This document shows positions 1 to 9,900 of a stretch of DNA of 36,798 nucleotides, piece by piece. Below the pieces are notes generated by a model that did not search any database, was not told the DNA's origin, and saw only the letters and a list, made by a program, of their open reading frames with translations. The translations under genes and the position numbers were made by a program. The DNA comes from Deltaproteobacteria bacterium (GTDB lineage: Bacteria > Myxococcota_A > Polyangia > GCA-2747355), in assembly GCA_019314525.1 (NCBI GenBank), contig JAFCZD010000004.1, positions 1 through 36,798 on the forward strand, given 5' to 3'. How positions within the stretch are numbered: position 1 is the first letter of the stretch; each line of letters starts with the position of its first letter.

Positions 1-457
1 GAGCAGGAGCACGTTGCTTGGGCAGCCCTGGGAGGTCTGTGATCTCAGGGCTGCGCTGTTGCGGCAAGCCAGGGAGGTCTGTGATCTCAGGGCTGCGCTG
101 CTGTGGCAAGCCAGGGAGGTCTGTGATCTCTGGGCGCTGCTGGGGCAGGCCAGGGAGGTCTGTGATCTCACTGGGGACCTGCTCGAGGGCAGGGACATCA
201 GCAGACTCATAGGCGGTGATGTTCTTGGTCGTGGGGTCAACGTAGCCTGAAGGTGCCGCAAAATCTTCAGGGCTATTGCTGAGCACGAAATCAGGCCCAC
301 CATCAGGTAGCTCCCCGCTGCTGGGGAGATCCATGGTGGGTGGAGCCACCGTGAAGGAATGAAAACACGACGTACACTTCATCTGCAGCCCTGTGGAGGG
401 CACCTGTGAAGCGTTGATGTTGAAGACGATACCGCATTTTTCGCATGCGATTTTCAT
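1..457 (-). CDS. MJ0042-type zinc-ribbon N-terminal protein with ITDLPGLPQQRSPE tandem repeats (C-terminus truncated by window edge)
   Basis: Reverse-strand translation from ATG at 457 gives MKIACEKCGIVFNINASQVPSTGLQMKCTSCFHSFTVAPP..., a CxxC...CxxC zinc ribbon, followed by four copies of PEITDLPGLPxQR. The frame stays open to position 1. Confidence 0.8.
   Translation of the reverse strand, partial: MKIACEKCGIVFNINASQVPSTGLQMKCTSCFHSFTVAPPTMDLPSSGELPDGGPDFVLSNSPEDFAAPSGYVDPTTKNITAYESADVPALEQVPSEITDLPGLPQQRPEITDLPGLPQQRSPEITDLPGLPQQRSPEITDLPGLPKQRAPA
21..170. repeat. 42-bp tandem repeat (last interval 39 bp), four copies of core gggaggtctgtgatctc, in-frame
   Basis: Core copies at about 30, 72, 114 and 153. 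Spacing 42/42/39 nt, all multiples of 3. Confidence 0.9.
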
Positions 458-575
458 GCGTTTGGCTCCCCTGCACGCCTCAAGACCGAGGCTCGGGCCG
501 AAAGTCTAAGGATTTCGCGGAGTCGCGCCCTATGCTTGTACCACTGCCCGCGCCGAGAATCAATTCCTTGTACCC

Positions 576-1859
576 TCAACGGCGACAGGGGATTTCCTTC
601 ACGCCTGCGGTGAAGGGGTGAAGGGCTTTGGGAATAGAGACCGAGCCGTCAGCGCGCTGGAAATTCTCCAAGATCGCGATCAATGTTCGACTGATGGCGA
701 TGGCCGTCCCGTTGAGCATATGCACGTGTTTTGGTGAAGCCGTAGGCTCCGGGCGATAACGGATATTCAGGCGCCGGGCCTGATAGTCAGTGCAGTTGCT
801 GCAAGAGGTGACCTCCCCATAGGCGCTACGTCCAGGCATCCAGGCTTCGATGTCGTATTTCTTCAGCGCTGGAGCGCCGAGGTCTCCGGCGCAGACGTTG
901 ACGACTCGATAAGGGATACCGAGTTCTTGCAGCAGCGCCTCTTCCTGTGCGCGGATACGTTCGTGTTGCCGCGTGGAGTCGGCTTCCTCACAGAGGACGA
1001 ACATCTCGGCCTTGGTAAATTGGTGCACTCGGTAGAGCCCGCGGGACTCTTTACCATAGGCACCAGCTTCGGTGCGGAAGCAATGGGAGAAGCCGAGATA
1101 GGAGAGCGGCAGCGTGTCAGCGTCAAAGATCTCACCTGAGTGGTAGCCGCCCACCGTAATCTCCGCGGTCCCAACGAGGCTGAGGTCTGTCTCTTCGACG
1201 TTGTAGACCTGCTTCTCGGGGCCTCGTGGGGCGAAGCCGATGCCCTCGAGGACCTCAGAGCGCGCAAGGTCAGGCGTCGTGATGGGGATGAAGCCCTCGG
1301 GGAGGAGGTGCGCGGTGGCGAAGCTACAGAGGGCTTGCTCGAGGAGCACGGCCTCATGTTTGAGGTAGTAGAAGTTGCTGCCTGTAACCTTGGCAGCGCG
1401 ATCAAAATCAATGGTGTCGGTGATCTCGCCCAGGGCGACGTGGTCACGGGGCTCGAAATCGAAGGTTGGGAGCTGGCCCCAATGGCTGACTTCGACATTT
1501 TCTTCATCGGTCTTACCATCAGGCACGTCGTCAGCCAGCAGGTTTGGCAGCAGGCGCAACAAAACGTCACGTTCAGTCGCGAGATCCTCGAGGTCCTTTT
1601 CGATCTGGGTCAACTCCCCTTTGATCCCTTTGACCTTGTTGATCACTTCTTTTCGCTCTTCAGCGGCGAGCTTCTTGATAGAGGATGAGAGCTCGTTGCG
1701 TTGGCCACGCAGGTCGTTCGCCCGGCTCTGCGCCTCACGCCACTTGGTGTCGAGGTCGAGCAGGTGGTCGACGTTGATCTTTTCGGCGTTGAGGTTGCGT
1801 CGTTGAATCGAGGTCTTCACGACCTCGGGATGGGCGCGGACATACTTAATATCGAGCAT
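576..1859 (-). CDS. serS: Seryl-tRNA synthetase
   Basis: MLDIKYVRAHPEVVKTSIQRRN... N-terminal coiled-coil arm. Class II motifs GYHSGEIFD...FRTEAGAYGKESRGLYRVHQFTKAEMF, EVTSCSNCTDYQARRLNIRYR, HMLNGTAIAISRTLIAILEN. The internal ATG at 1859 is preceded by GGAGGA. Confidence 0.97.
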   Translation of the reverse strand: MLDIKYVRAHPEVVKTSIQRRNLNAEKINVDHLLDLDTKWREAQSRANDLRGQRNELSSSIKKLAAEERKEVINKVKGIKGELTQIEKDLEDLATERDVLLRLLPNLLADDVPDGKTDEENVEVSHWGQLPTFDFEPRDHVALGEITDTIDFDRAAKVTGSNFYYLKHEAVLLEQALCSFATAHLLPEGFIPITTPDLARSEVLEGIGFAPRGPEKQVYNVEETDLSLVGTAEITVGGYHSGEIFDADTLPLSYLGFSHCFRTEAGAYGKESRGLYRVHQFTKAEMFVLCEEADSTRQHERIRAQEEALLQELGIPYRVVNVCAGDLGAPALKKYDIEAWMPGRSAYGEVTSCSNCTDYQARRLNIRYRPEPTASPKHVHMLNGTAIAISRTLIAILENFQRADGSVSIPKALHPFTAGVKEIPCRR

Positions 1860-1938
1860 CTTTCCTCCAATGCGCCATCGTGCCATAGGGGCGTCGTCAC
1901 GGGAAGCTACTGGGGCCTATTGAGGCCTATTGAGCGAT

Positions 1939-3357
1939 CTAATGGAGGAGCAGCGCAAAGGCTGACGTCAGGATCAGCGCTACAGCTCCGGCGCTGAGGG
2001 CGTAGGGCAGCTGTGTGCGCACATGGTCGAGGTGATCGGTGCCCGCAGCCATGGAGGCGACGATGGTGCTGTCCGAGATGGGAGAGCAGTGGTCACCAAA
2101 AATGCCACCTCCTAGGGCGGCGCCAAGGGTGAGCCCTGGGTGCAAGCCGAGCAGGCGGATCATGGGGGCGACGATGGGGATCATGATCGAAAACGTGCCC
2201 CACGAGGTGCCCGTAGAAAAAGCGATGACGCACCCAAGGAGAAAGATCACCGAGGGAATAGAGAAGGTGGGCAAGGAGGCCTTGGCGGCGTTGGCCAAAA
2301 AGACACCCGTGCCCAATTTGCGTGTGGTGACGCCGATGCTGAAGGCCAAGACCAAGACAACGAACATGGGGATCAAGCCCTGCACACCCTTGAAGAAGGT
2401 ATCCGTCAGCTCTTGCACGCTAACGATGCGCTGCAAGAGGTAGGCGAGCCCCGCGAAGAAGAGCGCTGACGTCGCGCCCCAAAAGAGCGCCTGGGAGCCT
2501 GAGCCGGCGCTAAAATCACCCTTGCCGGTGATCACGAGCACTGTGGGCACCATGGCCAACATGATCAGCAAGGGTAGGAGCATATTCAGCGGCCGATGGG
2601 GGGTCTCTGGCTTGCACTCCACCTGTGAGAGCTCTTGTGTCATCAAGGGCTGCGCGCCCTCGCGTAGGAGCGGTCCACCCGCGCGTACCCGCGCCTCGGC
2701 GCAGCGCATAGGGCCTATGTCGCGTCCGCCGAGGATCGTCAAGAGCACCGTGGCGATGGCTGAAAGCGCGTAGAAGTTGAAGGGCAAAGATGCAGCGAAG
2801 CTCGCCACGGGCTTTTCGAAGCCCTGGATCGCCAGCAGGCCGACGACATAGGCACCCCAGGCGTTGATGGGGATCAGGATGCATTTTGGGGCAGCGGTGG
2901 CGTCCAGAATGTAGCTCAGCTTCTCCCGGGAAATGCGCGCGCGGTCGAAGAGGGGCTTGGCCACCGAGCCTGTTACCAACAGACCAAACCACGACTCCAA
3001 GAAGATCGTGCCGCTCACCAGCACCGTAAAAAGCTGCAAACGCTTGGGGTGCCGCGTGAGACCTCTGCCCTCTGCCCAGCGCACGAAGCCTTCAACGCCC
3101 CCCGAGACCTGAGTGAAGCTGATCACGGCCCCGATGAGCGCCGAGAAGAGCAGCAGGTAGATATTGTCACGGGAGGAGAGCACAGAGACGATGGCGTCCA
3201 CCGAGCGGATCACCCCATAGAGCGGGTTCCAGCCCTCAATGATCGTCCAGCCCAGGAGCACATAGCTGCCCAAGGCCCAGAAGACTTGCCGGGTCATGAT
3301 CGCCATGCTGATGGCTACCAAGGGAGGTAGAAGAGAGGCCCAGCCCAAATGTTCCAC
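1939..3357 (-). CDS. Na+/H+ antiporter, NhaC family-like membrane protein
   Basis: Multi-TM protein with FSTGTSWGTFSIMIPIVAPMI...GGGIFGDHCSPISDSTIVASMAAGTDHLDHVRTQLPYAL, characteristic of NhaC-type antiporters. Confidence 0.88.
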   Translation of the reverse strand: MEHLGWASLLPPLVAISMAIMTRQVFWALGSYVLLGWTIIEGWNPLYGVIRSVDAIVSVLSSRDNIYLLLFSALIGAVISFTQVSGGVEGFVRWAEGRGLTRHPKRLQLFTVLVSGTIFLESWFGLLVTGSVAKPLFDRARISREKLSYILDATAAPKCILIPINAWGAYVVGLLAIQGFEKPVASFAASLPFNFYALSAIATVLLTILGGRDIGPMRCAEARVRAGGPLLREGAQPLMTQELSQVECKPETPHRPLNMLLPLLIMLAMVPTVLVITGKGDFSAGSGSQALFWGATSALFFAGLAYLLQRIVSVQELTDTFFKGVQGLIPMFVVLVLAFSIGVTTRKLGTGVFLANAAKASLPTFSIPSVIFLLGCVIAFSTGTSWGTFSIMIPIVAPMIRLLGLHPGLTLGAALGGGIFGDHCSPISDSTIVASMAAGTDHLDHVRTQLPYALSAGAVALILTSAFALLLH

Positions 3358-3504
3358 GGCTGCAGCTTAGTACAGCCTCGGAGACCAGGCGAGCAATGAG
3401 ACACTTAGGGGTGTGATCGGAACCCGTCGATGACCCGCCGCTCCCTAGCCAGCGCCTCACGATCGATCACATTGGATCGCACCCGACCAGCTGCCTTAGG
3501 AGAG

Positions 3505-6500
3505 TTACTCCAGATAAGACGCGTAGATGTCAGCGTTGGCCCCGGTGGTATAGCTCCCGGCGCTTCCGCTGCGGTTTTCTACCCAAGCGACAACGATTTG
3601 GCTCCCCGCGATGCAGAGCTGTGGTTCACGTGCGTCCGACGCTCCCGCGGGCAGCGCCTCATCGACGCGTGCGTCAGGCACATTCCACGTGACACCATCA
3701 TCAAGGCTCTGGTTGACGTAGACATCACGCTGGGTGCCATCCCGAAGATCTTCCCAGGCGACGTAGACTCGGCTCCCTGTGGCAGAGACCGCGAGTCGCG
3801 GGCTGCTGGATGTGACCGCGCCTGCTACCCCGCCGGAGACCCGCTGGGCCACAGCCCCCCAGGTGGCGCCCCCGTCCGCCGAGCTGTTGGTGTAGATATC
3901 ATGGGCTCCACGGCTGGTGTCCGCCCAGGCGACGAAAGCTCTGCCCCCAGGCCGAAAGGCGACCACAGGATCCACCGAGTCGCCATCGACCACGTCGTTG
4001 TCAATGCGCACGCCATCGGATGGCCAGCTCGCGCCCCAATTTGTGGAGCGGCTCCCGCGTAGCGCTGAGAGGGGGGCTCGCAGGTCTTCCCAAACCACTA
4101 ACACCACACCACCACCGTCTGTCGCCACCTTGGGCTCCTTACCCGGCTGCGACGAGAGCGTCGCCTCGTCGGCGAAGGAGAGGGGCGTTGTGGCCAACGC
4201 TGCTCGGGCGACGTTGATCGACGCCCCCTGCTGCCAGGCGACGTAGATGTGACCGCTGTCTATGGCGATCTCTGGGAGGATGGCGTCTCCGGAAATGCGG
4301 TTGACTCGCCGGTCACCACTGAAGCTCGAGCCGCTGTCCTGAGAGAGGTTGCAGCGTACGTTGGGCTGAATTACCCCTGAGGTGTTGATCTCTTCCCAGC
4401 AGACCACGACGTGGTCTGCGTCGGTGGCGCTGGCGCCAGGGTGCACGGCAAGCCTCACAAAGAGCGAGTCGTTGCTCAGGGAGTCGAGGCGCAGGGGGCT
4501 CTGCCAGGTCGCCCCCCCGTCGCTGGAGCGGCGGAAGTAGACGTCACGTCGCCCCCCCGTGGTGTAGCGAGCATAGGCTAGGTAAACCCTCTTGCTCGTC
4601 GCTGTCGGGCCACCAAAAGAGAGCGCTGGCTCAACTTTCGACTCGGCCTCGGTGGCTACCGCCACGTCAGCGGAGAGCCAGCTCGCTGCGCTGTCGCTGG
4701 AGCGGTTGCCGTAGAGGTCGGCTTGTGGGTCATTGCGTCGGTCGAGCCAGAGGGTCAGCACATCGCTCTCATCACAGGCCAACGTCAGTTGCGCGGAGTT
4801 ATGGGAGCCGAGGGTCTCTGTAGGCTCGCTGAGCCGCTCCTCACGCCCTGATGCCGTGAAGACGCAGTCTGCGTCGTCATCAGCACCGTCGCAGTCGGTG
4901 TCCGTGCCATCACAATACTCCGTCTTGGGTCCCACAGCGTTGACACAGATTTGTGCGCCCGCCACACATTGAAGGGTGCCCTGGCTGCACTCACCTGTGG
5001 CGCTGCCACAAAAGCCGAAGGATGCTGGCAGGCCGTCGTCCACGAGGGTATTGCAGTCGTTATCCTTGTCATCACAGAGCTCGGCGACGGGCCTCACGTC
5101 ACCCGTGCAGGTGGGCGTCCCGAGCTGACAAACGAGGTTGCCCGTGCGGCACTCACCCACGTCGCTGCCGCAGATGCCGAGGCTGGGTGGCAGCTTGTCG
5201 TCCACGAAGGTGTTACAATCGTTGTCTTTGCCGTCACAGGTCTCTGGCTTTGGTCCTGTGGACTCCACGCAGACCTCAACGCCTCCTTGGCACTCGTGAT
5301 GCCCTTCTTGGCACTCGCCCATGGCGCTGCCACAGGGGCCCAGGTTCGAGGGCAACCCGTCGTCGACCTGGCGATTGCAGTCGTTGTCCTTGCCATCGCA
5401 AGCTTCGTTCACGGGGCCCACATCACCGGTGCAAGTGGGTGTGCCCAGCTGACAGACCAGCGAGCCGAGCTGACACTCACCCACGCTCGAGCCGCAAGCG
5501 CCGAGGCTTGGAGGCAGCCCATCGTCAACCGTACCGCTGCAGTCGTTGTCCTTTCCGTCACAGAACTCCGCCACAGGTCCCGTGGCGTTGACGCAGACCC
5601 GCACGCCTCCTTGGCACTCTAGATGCCCTTCTTGGCACTCGCCCACAGCGTTGCCACAGACGCCAAGGTTCGAGGCCAGCCCGTCATCAACGAGAGCGTT
5701 ACAGTCATTATCCTTGCCATCGCAGACCTCAACACTGGCCACGACGGCGTTCTTGCAGACAGGTTCGCCCCCTTCACAAATCAACGAGCCTTGCTGACAC
5801 TCACCCACGTCGTTGCCGCAGACGCCGAGGCTCGGGGGAAGCTTGTCGTCGATCTGACGGTTGCAGTCGTTGTCCTTGCCGTCACATAATTCGGGCTTGG
5901 GGCCTGTGGCATCCACACAGAAAGCGACCCCATTCTGACAAATCAGCTCGCCTGTCTGGCACTCGCCAATATTGCTGCCGCAGACCCCGAGGGGAGGCAA
6001 GGCGTCGTCTACTAGCCCATTACAGTCGTTATCCACGCCATCGCAGGTCTCGACGCCAGTGGCGAGGCACTCGCAGCCGTTGCCGTTGTCGCCGTCGGCA
6101 TTTTTGTGATCGCCCTTGCATGTGTCGAGCACACACTTGGCCTCAACGCAGAGGGTGGTGGCGTTGGCCAGCACGCACTTTACATTGCATCCACCGCAGT
6201 TGAAGGGGTCGGTTTGGAAGTCAACGAGCAAGCCCCCGGGGTCATCGACGACCCCGTTGCAGTCGTTATCCTTGCCATCACAGACCTCAACACCCGCGTT
6301 GCTCTTGACGCAAGGTTGTTCGCAGCCGTTGGCCTCCACGTCGTCAACATCAATGAAGCCTGGGAGGCAGCTCTGCACGAGGCACTGCCCCTTGACACAT
6401 TTTGGCGTGGCGTTGGCCAGGGCGCATGCTTGGTCGCATTTGCCACAGTTGGCGACATCGGTGCTGAGATCAAAGGTCTCGTCGATCTCGCCGTTGCAGT

Positions 6501-6921
6501 CGTTGTCGGCCTCATCACAGATCTCAGGCCCGCTGGGCGTGCATTCATACTCACATCCGTTGGCGCCCTCTCCATCGTGGTCATAGAAGCCAGGTGCGCA
6601 GCCGAGGTCTTTGCATTTGCCGAGTTCGCATAGGCTGAGGGCACCGTTCTTCAAGCAAGAGACGCCACACTCGCCGCAGTTCTCTGGATCTACCCGCAGG
6701 TTGAAGGGGTCGTCGATGAGCCCGTTGCAGTCGTTGTCGATCTCGTCGCAGATTTCGATGCCTTCGTTGGTGCGCACACAGGGCGGCCCGCCGTCGGGCA
6801 GCGGCCCAAACTCCGCCAGCTGCGCGTCACCAAGGACCACCAGCGCATAGGGATCTTGCTGGCAGCCCTGTGAGAGCATGGCCGTCAAAGAGAGCATCAG
6901 CAACGCAGATGATGTCTTCAT
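3505..6921 (-). CDS. Cys-rich secreted protein with 11 MopE-type putative metal-binding repeats and a C-terminal BNR/sialidase-like beta-propeller region
   Basis: MKTSSALLMLSLTAMLSQGC... signal peptide/possible lipobox. Eleven copies of (E)xCDxxDNDCNxxxDD. C-terminal YFRRSSDGGATWQSPLRL / TNSSADGGATWGAV / VNQSLDDGVTWNVP Asp-box-like motifs. Start set at 6921 (ATGA overlap with upstream gene) rather than the 7170 extension. Confidence 0.85.
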   Translation of the reverse strand: MKTSSALLMLSLTAMLSQGCQQDPYALVVLGDAQLAEFGPLPDGGPPCVRTNEGIEICDEIDNDCNGLIDDPFNLRVDPENCGECGVSCLKNGALSLCELGKCKDLGCAPGFYDHDGEGANGCEYECTPSGPEICDEADNDCNGEIDETFDLSTDVANCGKCDQACALANATPKCVKGQCLVQSCLPGFIDVDDVEANGCEQPCVKSNAGVEVCDGKDNDCNGVVDDPGGLLVDFQTDPFNCGGCNVKCVLANATTLCVEAKCVLDTCKGDHKNADGDNGNGCECLATGVETCDGVDNDCNGLVDDALPPLGVCGSNIGECQTGELICQNGVAFCVDATGPKPELCDGKDNDCNRQIDDKLPPSLGVCGNDVGECQQGSLICEGGEPVCKNAVVASVEVCDGKDNDCNALVDDGLASNLGVCGNAVGECQEGHLECQGGVRVCVNATGPVAEFCDGKDNDCSGTVDDGLPPSLGACGSSVGECQLGSLVCQLGTPTCTGDVGPVNEACDGKDNDCNRQVDDGLPSNLGPCGSAMGECQEGHHECQGGVEVCVESTGPKPETCDGKDNDCNTFVDDKLPPSLGICGSDVGECRTGNLVCQLGTPTCTGDVRPVAELCDDKDNDCNTLVDDGLPASFGFCGSATGECSQGTLQCVAGAQICVNAVGPKTEYCDGTDTDCDGADDDADCVFTASGREERLSEPTETLGSHNSAQLTLACDESDVLTLWLDRRNDPQADLYGNRSSDSAASWLSADVAVATEAESKVEPALSFGGPTATSKRVYLAYARYTTGGRRDVYFRRSSDGGATWQSPLRLDSLSNDSLFVRLAVHPGASATDADHVVVCWEEINTSGVIQPNVRCNLSQDSGSSFSGDRRVNRISGDAILPEIAIDSGHIYVAWQQGASINVARAALATTPLSFADEATLSSQPGKEPKVATDGGGVVLVVWEDLRAPLSALRGSRSTNWGASWPSDGVRIDNDVVDGDSVDPVVAFRPGGRAFVAWADTSRGAHDIYTNSSADGGATWGAVAQRVSGGVAGAVTSSSPRLAVSATGSRVYVAWEDLRDGTQRDVYVNQSLDDGVTWNVPDARVDEALPAGASDAREPQLCIAGSQIVVAWVENRSGSAGSYTTGANADIYASYLE

Positions 6922-9900
6922 CGTCGCACCTCCCCACCCCGACGCTGCCGTCGTCGGCGGCAGAGGAAGAACACCCCGAGGAGCACTAAGAGCGGCGTCA
7001 TGCTCTTGGCCCCCGCGCTCGTCGTCGCGACACCGCAGGATAGGCCGCCACCGCCAGCGGCGAGCAGGTCCACGCGCCTGCCGGCGAAGGTCAAGGGGCT
7101 GATACACTGGCCTTGTTGACAGCGCTCGCCCGAGGGGCAGGCCACAGAGACGCAGGGGTCGTCGATACAAGCGCCCTTTTCACAGAGGCGTCCCTCGCCG
7201 CAGGTCTTGCCATTGCAGGCGGTATCGCAGACCCCGTCGATGCAGCGGATGCCTTGGTTGCAGGTGATATCGGCGCAGGGGTTTGGCAGGCAGATGCCAT
7301 CCTCACAGCGCGCGCCGCCAGAGCCGCAGAGGGCTGGACCGCAGCTCGGCTTGCAGACGCCGTCCTTGCAATAGTCTCCTTCGTGGCACTGCACGCCTGC
7401 ACAAGGGGGCTTCTGACATGCGTTCTGCAGACAAACCTCTCCCACTGGACAGCCCATGCCGTAGCAGTTGTCTGCCACGCAGAAGCCGCCCATGCAGACC
7501 TCCTCTGCTTTGCAGTCGACATCAGCGCAGGGGTCGACGCACTCACCGTCGATGCAGCGCTCAGGGGCTTGGCAGGTCACTCCAGCGCATTTGTTGGGCA
7601 GGCAATAACCCTCAGAGCAGAGAAAACCCTGAGGACAGCCAAACTCGCCACCACCGCAGGCGACGCGACAGCCGCAGGCGACGCATTGGGTGTTGGGCGG
7701 GCAGAGCTCGTCACCCTCGTCGACCTCTCCATTGCAGTCGTTGTCCTTGCAGTCGCAAATTTCTGGAAAGCCTGGGATGGCGCCCACACAGGTGATTTTG
7801 CCACCAACGCACTTCGTCGCCCCCTCCAAGCACGTTTTGCCCGAGGAGTGGTCGCAGGGCTCACCCTCTCCAGGCAAGAGCGCGCCGGCCGCCGCGTCGT
7901 CCACAACGCCATTGCAATCATTGTCGACGCCATCACAAACCTCATCCTCCGGCTGTTGAGCGGTGCACCCGCTCCAGTCGTTGGTGTCGTCGTTGTCATC
8001 GACAAAGTCACAAACCTCGCTGCCGAAGCCGCAATCATTGGCACAGGAGCGTGTCAGGCCCTCGTCGATCTCGCCGTTGCAGTTGTTGTCGAGACCGTCG
8101 CAGATCTCCTCGCCGGGGATTGGTGCGTCACAGACCCACTTGCCGCCTGTGCACCTCTCCTTGCCCAAACAGCCTCCGATGGTGCACTGCTTTCCTGGTG
8201 GCAGGTTGTTGTCAATGCCACCGTCACAGTCGTCATCAACGCCATTGCAGACCTCCTTGGCCACGGGCGGCGCCGTGCAGCCGTGCCAGTCATTGCTCGG
8301 GTCTCCGTCGTCAGAGAACACACAAGCCTCCTGGCCTAGACCACACGCGCTGGAGCAAGCGCGCAGGACCCCGTCGTCGATCAGGCTGTTGCAGTCGTTG
8401 TCCTTGCCGTCGCAAGTCTCGGGCTGGGGTTTCGGTGCGTCACAGAGCCAGCCGCCGTCTCGGCAGACCCGCAGGCCGGTGCATCCACCATTTTGACAGG
8501 CTCCGTCTGTGCCCACCCCGTTGTCGATGGCGCCGTCACAGTCGTCATCTTTGCCATTGCAGATCTCAGTGACGGGCTGTGGCGCGGAGCAGTTAATCCA
8601 GCTCCCCGTGTTGTTTGGGTCGCAGGCCTCCATGCCCGTGCCGCAGATGCTGGTGCATGAACGTGTCACATCCTCATCGATCTGTCCGTTGCAGTTGTTG
8701 TCGACGCCGTCGCAGATCTCCGCTTGGGGTGCGGGCGCATCGCAAACCCATCTGCCGCCTTGGCATGTTCGCGTCCCTGTGCACCCGCTGGGCGCGGTGC
8801 AGGTGGAGCTTCCAAGGCCATCGTCGATGGCGTTGTTGCAATCATCGTCAAGGCCATTGCACAGCTCGGCCACGGGCTCTCTGGCGGTGCATCCTGCCCA
8901 GTCGTTGGCAGCGTTTCCATCAGCGGAGAAGTTACAGCTCTCCACGCCTGTGCCACAGGCGCTCGAACAGGGTCGGGTGACGTTGTCGTCCGCGGTGCCG
9001 TTGCAGTCGTTATCGATGCCATCGCAGACTTCCGCGGTGCGTGCGGGCGCATCGCAAACCCATCCACCGCTCTGGCAGAGGGTGGTGCCTACACATTGCT
9101 CTGAGCTGACACAGGGGCTGCCCACCAGACCCTCGTCGATCTCACCATTGCAATCATCATCAAGACCGTTGCAGGTCTCGAAGAGCGCCGGAACAGGAGC
9201 TGTGCAACCCATCCAATCGTTGGAGGGATCGTTGTCGTTGGTGAACGAACATTGCTCCTCCCCGCCTCCGCAGGCCGACGCGCAGGCGCGGAAGAGGTTT
9301 TCGTCCGCGGTGCCGTTGCAGTTGTCATCAACGCCATTACAGACCTCTGCTGCGGGCTGACAGGTCGGTACGAGCCCCTCGACCTTCACCATCGTGTCTT
9401 CATAGTCGTTGTCGCCCCCACGAAAGAGGTCCTCGAAGCCAAAGTAGAAGTGATCGGGGTTGGCTTTGCTGCGGTAGACGAGATAGTGCACGTAGTTGCC
9501 GTCGTTGTTCAGCTTGCTCTCGGTGTAGTAGATGCGGCCAAAGCCGTTGTCATCATCGTGGCCATCGCCCTCATCGACGTTGTCGTCGTCAAGGGCCCCT
9601 CCAGAGACGAGGGTGCCGCGGTCGTCGGGATCTGTGGCGCAGTTGCGCACGTAGACCCCATCGAAGCGGTCATTGCTGCGGTTGTAGCTGCCCTCAGGGG
9701 TCACCAGATAAAAGCCGATTTGCTTGCCCTTGTAGCGCCCCGCCGAAAACTCGGCCGCGAAGTCGATGCTGAAGGTGTACTCGCCGCTGATGACCCCACC
9801 CGACTCGGTGGCAGCTTCATAAGTGGAACGTTGCCCATAGGCGCATGAGGGCACAGCGGGATAGCGGATATGAGGCTCACCCACGTTGTACCAGCCAAAG

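Noticed and set aside
21-170. Short regularly spaced repeats suggestive of a CRISPR array
   Set aside because: Repeats are 39-42 bp head-to-tail with near-identical intervening sequence, all in frame inside a minus-strand zinc-ribbon CDS; no unique spacers.
14-250. Plus-strand ORFs 14..250 and 18..212 with repeated REVCDLRAALL / GRSVISGLRCCGKP
   Set aside because: Antisense shadows of the in-frame repeats in the minus-strand zinc-ribbon gene.
6922-7170. N-terminal extension of the second MopE-repeat ORF (MYRRPLRLCGL...)
   Set aside because: It overlaps the end of the upstream CDS; a typical signal peptide starts at 6921, exactly at an ATGA overlap.
7113-8339. Long plus-strand ORFs across the MopE-repeat genes (e.g. 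408 aa 7113..8339, 283 aa 8509..9360, 223 aa 4951..5622)
   Set aside because: Antisense to clear Cys-repeat proteins; low-complexity composition without family motifs, explained by GC bias and repeated codons.
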